A DNA stretch of 57,007 nt from Olavius algarvensis spirochete endosymbiont. Its GTDB lineage: Bacteria > Spirochaetota > Spirochaetia > DSM-2461. Positions 9,161 to 19,200 of this stretch are shown piece by piece (within the stretch, counting starts at the first letter, position 1; each line of letters starts with the position of its first letter). Both the position numbers and the translations under genes were made by a program. A model generated the notes under the pieces. The model saw only the letters and a program-made list of their open reading frames with translations, was not told the DNA's origin and did not search any database. The stretch covers positions 1 through 57,007 of the forward strand of contig UWYT01000239.1 of NCBI GenBank assembly GCA_900608495.1, in the 5' to 3' direction.

Positions 9161-11116
9161 CTATCTGACAATTCCTTGAGTTGCCAGAAAATCATCGTAA
9201 CTTACAATTTCAATACCGAGTTCACGGGCCTTCTTCAGTTTAGTGGTTTTGCCATTGATATTGTCAGAGACAACCTTAGTCGTATTTCCTGTTACTATGA
9301 CTGCCACTAACCACCCAAGTTCTTCAAGAACCGCTGTCAGTTTTTGCCTCGGCATTGGCGCCTTACCGGTTAGGCAGATTGTTCCCAGGCGTTCACCAAC
9401 CGTATCTTCCTCCTGAATCTCCAGAACTCCCGAAAGCTCCTGCAAAAACTCGAGATTGCCCGGGGTGTGTTTCCACTCGATAATCTTCCTACCCGCAGCA
9501 CGGGAAGAATCAGTAAAACCAAAAAAGTCATCCAGGGTTGATATACCCAGCTGCCTGAGCGTCTTCTTCTGTATCAAAGGGATGCCAAGGCAGGCGATCA
9601 GCTTGATTGAACTCAAGCTTCTTGACGATGCCACCTGTCCGAGGAAGCTCTCAGTTTTCTTCTCAGCAAAACCCTCCAAATCCTCGAAATCAATATACTT
9701 GAGGGTGTAAAGATCGCAAATTTTTCTTAGTTTTCCCGAATCGTAGAGCGTCTCAAGTGTTTTTAGCGCAATTCCTTCGATGCCATTTTGGCGAACCCAA
9801 TACAGAATTGATTGCAATACTCGCTCCTTGCAATCGATATTCAAACAAGCAATATTGACGCCGCGCTCAACTGGAATGGAACCGCAGGAATGGCAGTTTT
9901 GCGGCCAGATTCTCTCATCTCGAAAATCATCGCCTCTATTTGCAGCTTCCAGGTTATCACGGACATAGGGAATAACATCGTTCGCCCGTTCGACAATTAT
10001 CATGTCGTCCAGAGCGAGCCTAAGCCTGTGCACATTCTGCGCATTATGAAGGCTGGCCCGCTCCACCGTGGCCCCGCCAATTTCAACAGAATCAAAAACC
10101 GCAACCGGTGTCAGATTACCCTGACGACTCACCTGCCACAATACATCCCTCAGTACCGTTCTCAGCATCTTTGAAGGCGGTTTGAGTGCGATGACATAAT
10201 GATGATGGGCATTCACCACCCAGTGTTGGTCAATCTCATCATGGAGATGGTTGTCATCCACGGCGATGATGAGTCCATCGGTTTCGAAATTCCATTCATC
10301 GCGCAGTTTCTCTATGTAAGTCTTGTAAATTCCCCCGATTTGACTGATTAACTGATTCATTTCCTCACCCGTGGATGCGTCAGAATTATCAAGTTGCAGC
10401 AACCATTTGTCGAAGGTATAGAATTCGTTCTCTGCCAGGATGTCAATCTTCCCTGATTCAGACCACCAGCGCTCATCGCACCTCCCAGCTTCTTCATAGG
10501 CCGCGTTCCGGTGCCACAGAACCTGGTATGCAAGAAATCGTACAAAGTGCAGATCTTCATGCCCATCCTTGCGATTTATCAGGCCCCAGCAATTGTTTCG
10601 AAGCGGTTTTCCCCCAGCGTCGAAATCCGTATCTTTGGGAAGATGGAGTTCGCCTCTGATTTCAACAGTTTCCCTGGTGAAGGAAACTGTGTCCGGAATA
10701 TCTTCAATGAACCTTGCGATATGGGAGATATTCTGGCCTTTCACGCCGTCCCCTCTGCTGCTTACATATCGGAGCACGCCAGATTCGTAGCAAAGACTCG
10801 CAGATAAACCATCTACCTTCGGTTGCACCACGATGGATGTTCTGGAGTCCAGTTTGAGTCGCACCAGCCATTTCTTAACCCCTTCCAGGCTCTTAACTTT
10901 CCCCATAGAGAGCATTGGGATGCTATGTTCGATTTTATCAGATTCTCCGACAGAGAAACCCACCGTTGAAAAATACGCATGCTCCGGAGCGAGTTTTCTC
11001 AGCTCCTCCTCCAGCGCATCAAATTCATCATCGCTCATCAATGGAGAATCGCTGTTGTAATAAGCCTCACTGGCTTCCTCAAGCCGAGCCGCCAGAATGT
11101 CCTCATCCAATGACAT
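9161..11116 (-). CDS. ligA: NAD+-dependent DNA ligase LigA
   Basis: LigA seals nicks in replication and repair using NAD+. All domains appear in order in 651 residues. Domain Ia has YYNSDSPLMSDDEFD. The adenylation motif is QPKVDGLSAS (Lys near residue 103), with motif III RGELHLP, a DGLIIAVDD motif and a variant of the AIAYKFP motif, reading VIALKPPS. The OB fold has GGATVERASLHN and DVIPYV. A four-Cys zinc finger (CHSC and CLNIDC near 406-431) is followed by helix-hairpin-helix repeats and a C-terminal BRCT domain (GTICLTGKAP). The sequence looks rather divergent at several usually strict positions, so it may be a second, accessory ligase. The length is near the usual 670. Confidence 0.9.
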   Translation of the reverse strand: MSLDEDILAARLEEASEAYYNSDSPLMSDDEFDALEEELRKLAPEHAYFSTVGFSVGESDKIEHSIPMLSMGKVKSLEGVKKWLVRLKLDSRTSIVVQPKVDGLSASLCYESGVLRYVSSRGDGVKGQNISHIARFIEDIPDTVSFTRETVEIRGELHLPKDTDFDAGGKPLRNNCWGLINRKDGHEDLHFVRFLAYQVLWHRNAAYEEAGRCDERWWSESGKIDILAENEFYTFDKWLLQLDNSDASTGEEMNQLISQIGGIYKTYIEKLRDEWNFETDGLIIAVDDNHLHDEIDQHWVVNAHHHYVIALKPPSKMLRTVLRDVLWQVSRQGNLTPVAVFDSVEIGGATVERASLHNAQNVHRLRLALDDMIIVERANDVIPYVRDNLEAANRGDDFRDERIWPQNCHSCGSIPVERGVNIACLNIDCKERVLQSILYWVRQNGIEGIALKTLETLYDSGKLRKICDLYTLKYIDFEDLEGFAEKKTESFLGQVASSRSLSSIKLIACLGIPLIQKKTLRQLGISTLDDFFGFTDSSRAAGRKIIEWKHTPGNLEFLQELSGVLEIQEEDTVGERLGTICLTGKAPMPRQKLTAVLEELGWLVAVIVTGNTTKVVSDNINGKTTKLKKARELGIEIVSYDDFLATQGIVR

Positions 11117-11267
11117 CGCTCTATTATGGGATATCTTACCCTTGATTCATAGCTAATTCTATCGGCGCCACCAGCCGACAAAATCGCGAGAGGCTAGCTT
11201 AGCGGCTTCAACAGCAGCTTCAAAAAGAGTTCCAGCCGCCACCACCATCCAAGTTATGGCTCACATT

Positions 11268-12956
11268 TCAGGGAGTCACGTTTTCGTCGATATCGTGTTC
11301 CTCGTCGCGGAGAATCTGATAGAGAGTGCGATCGCCATCCCCGGGAATGGGTGGAACAGGTGAGGGTTCGAGTTGACGCCAATAATCAACATCATCGAAG
11401 CTGCCTCCAGGATTCCAAGCCTCGATTACCGAAGAAGGTATTTCTGTACTTGGCTCGGGGTTGTACATCTGTGGGCTGCGCTGGCGTGCGCAGAGAAAAC
11501 GGGCGACTGGGTAGTTTCTGCTGGGCAGATTGGAATACCCGGAGTCACGGGCGAGTGTGCGATCGCGGGCAAAGGCGGCGGTGCTCCATGCGAGAGCGGT
11601 TCTGCCGGCTAGATCATTCCGCCTGGATGAGTAATACGACACTAGTTTTTTTACGGAATATAAATCCGCAAGCCAGGCGGCCATCATCAGTGGGTCCACG
11701 CCCTCCTCATCTTCAATCGGAGTTGCGAAATCGGCGCTTAGCAACATGTCCAGCACCAGGCGATTTCCGGTAGCCAGGGCATAGTAAAGAGGGGAAGCTT
11801 CAAAGGAGCCGAGCCCGTGAATATCCTCTGTATTCTGCGAATCGTTTTCCCTGGAACCAGGCTCCGCGGGAGTTGTTTCTTCGATTTCGCGGCTTTCCCC
11901 GGCAGCCTCCGGTTCGGACATCAAAGCTGTGTCGGATAAAGGCGCGTTTTTCAGAGGCATCCCATCCCGCTCCAGAAGGAGTTCCAATTCGGCCGCAAAA
12001 TCCTCCTCTGCAGGTAGATCGGCCGGGGCATCGAACTCACTCGCGATATCGGCGGCATCCCTGCCTAATCCAACTAGCAAGCGTCGAACGATGGCAATAT
12101 CACCCCCGGCCACCGCGTAGCAAAGGGCATCCCTGCCCATAACATCTCTATCAGCGAGATTCGCTCCCCTGTCAAGTAACAGAGTCACCGCGCCTTGATT
12201 GCCATGCCAGGCGGCAACCATAAGGGGGCTAACTTTCTTCGCGTTAAGTCTATTCGGCGACTTGCCTTCCCTGATACTCCTCTCCAAGAGCTCAAAATCA
12301 TGATCGCGGACAGCGCGATGAAGAATCCATTCATCATTTCCAACATCTGCCGCGGCGTCCCAATCCGGAGAATTCGCAAAATCTCTTAAGGCAAATAGAT
12401 AGCGCCAAATACGGTAATCAAGTGGAATCTCCACACCGGGCAGGTTCAGTGGATTTGACGTCTCAAAATCAGTTAAGCGCGAGGCTTTTGCACCCTCTGA
12501 AATCAACAGGCGAACCACCTCATAGTCGCGGCGGTTAATGGCAAGCGAAAGAACTGAGATGGGAGTTCTCTCAGTCCCGGCCAAATCACTGACAAAATTC
12601 GCATTCGCGCCGTAATTGAGCAAGACTACCACCAAGCCATAGTTGGAAGCCTGCACAGCGGTCATCAATGGATTCAAACCCTTCGGGCCGACAAGATTCG
12701 GATCCGCTCCTGCTTCACATAGGATATCAATCAGTTCAATATGTCCCAAAAGAGTCGCAAAACCCAAAGCCGTCTGCCCCTCACCATCCGGCTCATCAGG
12801 ATGAACACCCATGCCAAGCAGGGCCTTCACCTCACTCACATCTCCTCTTGAGGCCGCCTCGGCCAGCATCCCCGATTCCAAAGCGACAGCAAAGCCTTTT
12901 CGCAGGCTAAGGACCAGAATCAGAATTGACAGCCCCGAACGTAAGAGAAGCTTCAT
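11268..12956 (-). CDS. Exported ankyrin-repeat protein
   Basis: The protein has 562 residues if started at the ATG that opens a signal peptide (MKLLLRSGLSILILVLSLR). A GTG 45 bases upstream keeps the frame but would place extra residues before the signal. At least seven ankyrin-like units follow in two blocks, for example GQTALGFATLLGHIELIDIL, LNPLMTAVQASN and VSPLMVAAWHGN. Between the blocks lies a stretch rich in Glu, Ser and Pro (about residues 355-390). Ankyrins bind proteins, so the role is probably binding in the periplasm. No enzymatic domain is visible. Confidence 0.8.
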   Translation of the reverse strand: MKLLLRSGLSILILVLSLRKGFAVALESGMLAEAASRGDVSEVKALLGMGVHPDEPDGEGQTALGFATLLGHIELIDILCEAGADPNLVGPKGLNPLMTAVQASNYGLVVVLLNYGANANFVSDLAGTERTPISVLSLAINRRDYEVVRLLISEGAKASRLTDFETSNPLNLPGVEIPLDYRIWRYLFALRDFANSPDWDAAADVGNDEWILHRAVRDHDFELLERSIREGKSPNRLNAKKVSPLMVAAWHGNQGAVTLLLDRGANLADRDVMGRDALCYAVAGGDIAIVRRLLVGLGRDAADIASEFDAPADLPAEEDFAAELELLLERDGMPLKNAPLSDTALMSEPEAAGESREIEETTPAEPGSRENDSQNTEDIHGLGSFEASPLYYALATGNRLVLDMLLSADFATPIEDEEGVDPLMMAAWLADLYSVKKLVSYYSSRRNDLAGRTALAWSTAAFARDRTLARDSGYSNLPSRNYPVARFLCARQRSPQMYNPEPSTEIPSSVIEAWNPGGSFDDVDYWRQLEPSPVPPIPGDGDRTLYQILRDEEHDIDENVTP

Positions 12957-13037
12957 ATCATAGTTATCGGTTTGGAATCTCATTAAAGCCACTTTGGGCA
13001 CCGTTTCCGTCCGGGAACCAGCAAAGCATTTTATTCG

Positions 13038-13685
13038 TCATCTAAGCGTAATTCCCACATGCAAACCCGCCGCCCCCCCAATTACAAAAAGATGCCAGAT
13101 GAAATGCGCCCAGGGGATGCTCATCTTAACGTAAAAAAACACTCCCATTGTATAAAGAAATCCACCCGTCAACATCCACCAGATTTGTCTCAAAGAAGCG
13201 ACTAACCGAAGATCCTTCCAGAAAAAGACGATAAACCAGCCCATACATAGATAAGAGAAAAGGTGAAAAATTTTGAATCTGTTCCAGAAGAGAATATTTA
13301 CGACAATGTTAACAGCCGCCAGCATCCAGATTATAATCAGAAGAGAGCGGCCTGAATTCCCCATTTCCGAAACGTATGGAGTATAGGTTCCGGCTATCAG
13401 CACGTAAATCACATTGTGGTCTATGAAGCGAAATACTCGCTTTGCTGTTGACGGAGACAATCCATGATAAATCGCCGAGACGGCAAACACCAGGCATATG
13501 GATAAGCTATAAACCAGAACAACCCATAAGTCTCGTCGTGATCCCACAGCCTCAAAAACCAGTGGAATAGCGGCACTTAGTGCCATTCCAAGCCCAAAAA
13601 CATGGGCGAATGAACACATCACATCTTCCGAACGGCTTATTCTCTCCGGAAGAGCAATCCGAGTTTCAAACCAAATTTTGCTCAT
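13038..13685 (-). CDS. Hemolysin III (HlyIII/YqfA, PAQR-like) membrane protein
   Basis: The 215-residue integral membrane protein has about seven hydrophobic segments and the conserved HlyIII/PAQR signatures: SAIYHGLSPS with a metal-type Ser-His, FIDHNVIYVLIAGTYTP, and the last-helix motif HFIWHLFVIGGAAGLHV. The histidines at these three sites are the likely zinc ligands of the fold. Its length is usual. The function of bacterial members is unsettled (membrane homeostasis). It is transcribed away from the tRNA gene. Confidence 0.88.
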   Translation of the reverse strand: MSKIWFETRIALPERISRSEDVMCSFAHVFGLGMALSAAIPLVFEAVGSRRDLWVVLVYSLSICLVFAVSAIYHGLSPSTAKRVFRFIDHNVIYVLIAGTYTPYVSEMGNSGRSLLIIIWMLAAVNIVVNILFWNRFKIFHLFSYLCMGWFIVFFWKDLRLVASLRQIWWMLTGGFLYTMGVFFYVKMSIPWAHFIWHLFVIGGAAGLHVGITLR

Positions 13686-13760
13686 GGCTGCGAAATCAAC
13701 GATGTGAAATCCAGCAGCAGTCAGTCAAGAGGAAAAATTCCACCCGAACACTGTCAATAG

Positions 13761-13789
13761 TTGACGAAAAAATCTATTTGCCATAGCGT
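13761..13789 (+). promoter_or_regulatory. Putative sigma-70 promoter of tRNA-Leu
   Basis: A -35 box TTGACG (13761-13766) lies 17 bases from a weak -10 box TAGCGT (13784-13789). The mature tRNA begins 14 bases after the -10 box, which is the expected layout for a tRNA promoter. The -35 box matches consensus at five of six positions, the -10 at three. Confidence 0.55.
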
Positions 13790-13802
13790 GGTAAATCTAT
13801 TC

Positions 13803-13886
13803 GCGGCAGTGGTGGAATCGGTAGACACGCCAGCTTGAGGGGCTGGTGACGGCAACGTTGTGGAGGTTCAAATCCTCTCTGCCGCA
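13803..13886 (+). tRNA. tRNA-Leu (anticodon GAG)
   Basis: A full cloverleaf can be drawn. The acceptor stem is GCGGCAG with CTGCCGC and discriminator A. The D-arm contains GGTAGACAC. The anticodon stem CCAGC/GCTGG carries the loop TTGAGGG (anticodon GAG). A long variable arm follows, then a T-arm GGAGG-TTCAAAT-CCTCT. The long variable arm and GAG anticodon give leucine (CUC/CUU codons). The 3' CCA is not encoded. No partial tRNA copy or integrase is nearby, so there is no sign of use as an attachment site. Confidence 0.96.
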
Positions 13887-14019
13887 CTGCTTTTTCACCT
13901 GCATTGTAAGACATTGATACCAATATAGCTAAGCAGGAACGTTGCCGCATTTTTCTGATTCCAAAGACTTGCCCGTTTGCAGATTTCAGATTTGCCGAAT
14001 GATGAAAAAACCGGACGAT

Positions 14020-16212
14020 CTATTTCACCAACACCCTTGATGTTTTGCTAAAAATCTCATTTCTCACCTCAATGGAGAATCTGCCCTTCTCGATAGGATG
14101 ATAATAAGTAAATGGAGCGATCCCTTCGAAAACCTGTTTCCCATTGATACGCAATACTGCATCCTGATTCCCGATAACCCGAATAGGCATAACCTGGGAT
14201 TCCTCCGGAATCGTTGGATCGAGAAAGAATACTGCTCCGTCACTGGGTTGAACAATCTTGAGTGGAGCACGGGAATCATCCAGCCTGTAATCCAAGCCAT
14301 AGAAGTGAACCCATTGGGCATATTCCACCGGCAGGTATAGATTGTCTTCCCGGTGCCAGGTACATACCGGGAGCTCTGTCTCTTCGGCATATCTTTCTTG
14401 TACTGCGTATGCACATCCCGGACCGAGTTTGTATCCGCTGACGCTGCAGATTGTTTCGGTGTGGAAATCTACCTGCCAATTGAAGAAATTCTCCCGGTGA
14501 AAATCCTCAAGAAGGGAAACAACCAGACGGGCGGGAAGAGAGCTGCCGGGTTTTCCAATCACTGTTTCACCGGAAAAATTCCCCATCCAGGCACCGACAG
14601 TGATATCCTGAGTTGAACCCAGGGCCCAGATACTGTTGAACTGATTGGAGGTTCCCGTTTTAAATATGGCCTCAAAATTTACATCCAGCGGATTGGATCT
14701 TCCAAATCCCAGAATACGATTTTTCCGATTGGACAAGATACTTCGAAGGCTTTCCGCCACTGAAACGGAGTATACCTGACGTCCAACCGCTTTTTCGGTA
14801 TCCAGTTTGTAACTCAATGGAATGAGTACCCCCCCCCTCGAAAACAGGGAAAACCCCCGAACCAATTCCCAAAGAGTGACTTCTCCATTTCCCAGAACGA
14901 TGCCGAGTCCAAGATGTTCTTGATGTTCAAGAGAGGTAAATCCGCTAGCCACCAGCTTGCGAATGAAAGGTTTCACTCCCAACCGCTCACCCAGATAGGT
15001 GGCCGGAATGTTGAGAGAAGAGCCGAGTGCTACACTTAGACGAACCGGTCCGTTATACCTTTGATTGTAGTTTTTAGGGATGTAGATTTCCTGATGACCG
15101 AATTCCATAGGGATATCCGGCAGGGGTGTCGAGACAGTATACCCTTTTTCCAGGGCATAGGCATAAAGAAAGGGTTTAAGCGCCGATCCCGGTTGCCGAA
15201 GGATTCTAACCCCGTCAATCTGTCCCTGGATTTCATCATTGAAAAAATCTACCGATCCCTGATAGGCCAGAATCTTCCCGGTGGAATTCTCTATGGCAAG
15301 TACCGCACCGTTGCTGATTCGGTTATCTTTGGCTGATTCAACTATCTCTTCGAGCTTGTTTTCCACTGCAATCTGGAAATCATCGGCCAGGCTTGTGAGT
15401 ATGGGAGCTCCCATCTGCCAGTCTTCAGGCGTTAACTCTTTTCTGATGAATTCGATGAAATGGGGAGCTTTTGACGGCCATAACGGTGCCGTCAGACCAT
15501 TATAAGCCTCTTCTATCAAGGAAAAAGAGAGGTCTATATCAACTCGGGGGAGTGTTCGGATAATCGCTTCTCTGTTGGCTTCCCGATTTTCCAGGGGATT
15601 GAAATCCACCGGTTGCCGGGGAATCATCATCAGAATCATGAGCTCTTCGTTTGTCAGTTCCGCGGCTTTTTTCCCAAAGAAATAGTATGCGGCGCTTTCC
15701 AATCCTTCCACATTCCGGCCAAAAGGGAGATGGGTTATATAGCTGTTTAGAATCTCCTTTTTGCTCATCCTGGTTTCAAGGCGGAGAGCGTTTAACACCT
15801 CCAGCAATTTTCCTTTGAGTCCAGTCGATCCGGAGGAAATTATCCGGGCCAGCTGCATGGTGATGGTCGATCCACCGGATTTGAACTCGCCGCTTTTCAG
15901 GTAAAGGTAACAAGCTCTTGCAAGAGCTATCGGATCAACCCCGGGGTGGAAATAAAACCGGCTGTCCTCGTTCTTCAGTATGATTGAGATTTGCCTGTCA
16001 CTTAGAGAATTCAAAGAGAGTTTCTGCCGCCTAAGTCCTTCCTCCAACGGGAGGACGGCCAGGAGTGTGCCCTGTCTGCTGTATACCGGCAGACTGTATC
16101 TGGAATCTTTGAATTTCAAGTAGTCCGGATATGGGGAAAAACGCAGGATGGAGTAGATTCCGGCCGCCAGAACAAGCAGACTGAGAGTCCACCTCTTTCT
16201 AACGGATAACAA
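14020..16212 (-). CDS. pbpC: Penicillin-binding protein 1C (glycosyltransferase/transpeptidase)
   Basis: This bifunctional class A-type PBP has 730 residues. It has an N-terminal membrane anchor (about 8-26). The GT51 glycosyltransferase domain shows NEDSRFYFHPGVDP (81-94) and GGSTITMQLAR (113-123). The transpeptidase domain has SxxK at Ser343 (GSALK), SLN near 399 and KTGTSN near 525. The C-terminal PBP1C beta domain begins around KIVQPSDGAVFF. Its ATG overlaps the end of the alpha-2-macroglobulin gene by 14 bases, so the two are translationally coupled. This is the classic pbpC-A2M pairing, in which the macroglobulin is thought to guard the envelope while PBP1C repairs peptidoglycan. Confidence 0.95.
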   Translation of the reverse strand: MLSVRKRWTLSLLVLAAGIYSILRFSPYPDYLKFKDSRYSLPVYSRQGTLLAVLPLEEGLRRQKLSLNSLSDRQISIILKNEDSRFYFHPGVDPIALARACYLYLKSGEFKSGGSTITMQLARIISSGSTGLKGKLLEVLNALRLETRMSKKEILNSYITHLPFGRNVEGLESAAYYFFGKKAAELTNEELMILMMIPRQPVDFNPLENREANREAIIRTLPRVDIDLSFSLIEEAYNGLTAPLWPSKAPHFIEFIRKELTPEDWQMGAPILTSLADDFQIAVENKLEEIVESAKDNRISNGAVLAIENSTGKILAYQGSVDFFNDEIQGQIDGVRILRQPGSALKPFLYAYALEKGYTVSTPLPDIPMEFGHQEIYIPKNYNQRYNGPVRLSVALGSSLNIPATYLGERLGVKPFIRKLVASGFTSLEHQEHLGLGIVLGNGEVTLWELVRGFSLFSRGGVLIPLSYKLDTEKAVGRQVYSVSVAESLRSILSNRKNRILGFGRSNPLDVNFEAIFKTGTSNQFNSIWALGSTQDITVGAWMGNFSGETVIGKPGSSLPARLVVSLLEDFHRENFFNWQVDFHTETICSVSGYKLGPGCAYAVQERYAEETELPVCTWHREDNLYLPVEYAQWVHFYGLDYRLDDSRAPLKIVQPSDGAVFFLDPTIPEESQVMPIRVIGNQDAVLRINGKQVFEGIAPFTYYHPIEKGRFSIEVRNEIFSKTSRVLVK

Positions 16213-19200
16213 TCAACTTTCCTCTGTCCCTGCCAAACACTTCCGGTTCAAAGAGAAGATTCGCAGATGCTGGAGGTGTTGGATAGATTCCGGGAGTGGT
16301 GCACCGAAACAGGAAGGTGATTTCTCTTTGTCCGTAATAAAGGCTCGACCAGGAATATCGGATTTCATTGTTGTAAATCATCTGATTCGGGCTGAAATGG
16401 TAAAAGTAAAGATCCCTATTATGGAACCAGACATATCCTTCTGCAAGGATTTCAATCTCATCACCGTATTTGGTTTCCCGTGTCCAGGTTTCAGACTGAA
16501 CGCCGCCTTTGTTTAAAAAACTAGATGAGACTGAAAAGCTGGGATCCAAAATCTCAGCTCCCGAGGGAATCGGAACGGACAGATTCACATAACTCCTGGT
16601 TTTAGATGTGTTGAGGATAACCCGCATCCGGTAGGTTTTTCCCAGATCAAGTACGTCCTCTTCAACCAAATCCCCCTCCAGAGTTTCAATTTGAGTGTAG
16701 ATTGATAAACCTTCGTCCCTTGCGGGCGCCACTTCATTGGGTAGCGCATAATTGAGGGTGGTCGCATAGAACAGGGTTCCCGTTCCTTCCTTACGAAATT
16801 GGAGACTGTTCAATTCGTTCTCACCGACAATCGGGATAATCTGATTGAAAAGGCTGAAAGCTGCCTCTTCCGGTTTTTTCGAAAGCCCGGAAAAGGCCTC
16901 CTTCATCAAAGTTTGATCCTTGAGAACCACTTCGCCGGTAAAATCATTTCTCCCCGGATCTTCTTTTATCAGAAGATCATTCAATGCAATTGCCATCCAG
17001 AGGCGATCCTGGGAATCCAGCCAGTTTCTCGGCCCTTTCTGAATATCCAAACTGAAAGTATATCGCCGAATCATCTCCGAATTTTCTCTTACCATGATTC
17101 CAAGGCGGAGAAGGTGTGCGAGCTGTTGGTATCCCGAGTCAAAGTAAAATCTGGACTCATAAGTGTCCCGGATATCAACACCCCTGGTTCCAATGGATAC
17201 AAAGTTTTTTACCTTACTGTAAATCGTCTTCGCCTTACTTCCCCTGCCCTCAAGCTGGTAGATTGCTCCGAGCAGACCATAGCCGCTGATTCCAAGTTCA
17301 TCTTCATGAGACTCCAGCCAATTCGTTCTCTTTCGGTTGAAATCACCCCCAAGGGTGAATACGTAATGAGCGTAGAGCTGGTAATAGAGGGTCGCATGTG
17401 GAAACTTCCCGGAAATGTACTTTTTCAGTCTGCTAAGTTCTGGTGCTTTATTTTTCTCCAATCGCCCCTGATTGCTCAGGATTTGCAGCATATGAAGAGT
17501 TACGAGAGAGCAGTAAGGATCGCTTATTCGAGAGAGACGTTTCTCCGAGGAGGTAATTCCCCCGTCGGACATCTGGCGGTGAGAGGTGATTTTCAGGAAG
17601 CTCTCAAGCTTTCTTTGGGAATCCCTCTCAAATCTTCTGCCCATAAGGGCAGAAATTTCCGGAGCGACAATACCCGGAACTGCGGCATAGAGGTAATCGA
17701 ACGTGAAATTGAAGTTTCTGTGGGCCGAAAGAGATTTCAACTGTTCCCGCAGGAAGGGTGCCTGGCTGGAATCCAGAGAAAGTGCCAACGATCCGTATCC
17801 TTTTCCGATATTGGAAGGAATCAGTAATCCTTCTTCGGATACCTCTTCCGACACGATTCCCGTTGTAGTGAAGCTCTCCTTGATGATGGGAGCCTCCACA
17901 AGCATGGTATCCACGAGCTCTTCGTTTAAAACTTCGCTGTTAATGGTAAAGATAATCTCTCCTTCACCGGCTGTCTTTCCTTCGAGAACAAATGGAACCT
18001 CATAGCTCTTTCCAGCCGGAACAATAACAGTCTTTTCAACCGTGCCCGGAAGCCCGATATTATCTGAGCGGATCTTTACACTGACTTCATGATCCCGATC
18101 GTCGATATTGGACAAAACCACACCGGCAAAACTGGTATCTCGAACCCGCATCTGACGGGGGAGGGCGGTTTTGACATTGATGGGATTTTTAATGTAGAGT
18201 TCATCCTCCGAATAACCGATTTTTTGACCCTTCAGGGCAATCACCGTAGATCGATAGGTAGTCAGTGTATCGGGCCACTCGACGGGAATTCGAACTTCTC
18301 CGTTCTGATTAGTGGTGAGGAAGGGTTCAAACACCGCAAGTGGAGTAAAATCTTCCCTCCTCTGCAGTTTCTTTTCTTCTCCGTCTCCACCACGTAGATT
18401 TGAAATTTCGTAAGTGACAGGAGCCATAAGAAGGCGTCTGGAATCGTCTCCTGCTCCGTACATATCGAAATTGTCGATATCATAGAAATAACTAAGTGGA
18501 TTGGGAATGTGGTAATTGATGATATCCAGAACTCCTCTATCTACCGCCAGATATGTGATTTCCGCATTGGAAACAGGTATACCATCGCTGGTGACGCGGA
18601 CGGTAATTTCCCCTTTGTCGCCCGGACGGTAAAGCGCTTTGTCTGAGGTGATTTCCATATCCAACTCACGGGATCTGGTTGAGATGTTGATGGCTGCTGC
18701 TCCGAATATTCCTTTAGGCTTGCCAAAATCCGGTTCATAGTAGGATTGCGGTTCCGCTGTTCTAGTCATGTACCCTGAGAGGGTGACATACATGACAGGC
18801 ACCCATTCCTCTTTTATGGGGATTTCGATAATGGGGTCTGCGGGATCGAGTTCGATTAACCGTTCTTCCAGAATCCCTTCCCGTTCTATCGTCATCAGAT
18901 ATTTGCCCTTTTCCAACGGCGATCTGACAAGAATCCGAGCGCTGTCTCCTGGGAAGTAGATATCCTGTTCAACTTCAAGAGTGATGTCTTCTACATTCTC
19001 TCCGATCCATCTAACCCAGGAGCCTCCGCTGGCGTAGAAACTGATATCCGTGATTACTTCCCTATCGTTATTGTCCCGGCCGGTGATTCTCAACCTGTAG
19101 CTGCCCGATTCTTCCGGAGTGTACCTGAACTCGGAATAACCATCCTTCCATTTCACCTTACCGCTCTGAAGTGTTTCTTCCACCCATTCGTACCGGGTGC

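Noticed and set aside
13803-13886. tRNA-Leu as the attachment site of a mobile element
   Set aside because: No integrase, duplicated tRNA 3' end or foreign gene block adjoins it.
16799-17827. 342-residue open frame on the plus strand
   Set aside because: It lies wholly antisense within the alpha-2-macroglobulin gene, which has strong family support. The sequence has no recognisable domain and looks like a shadow.
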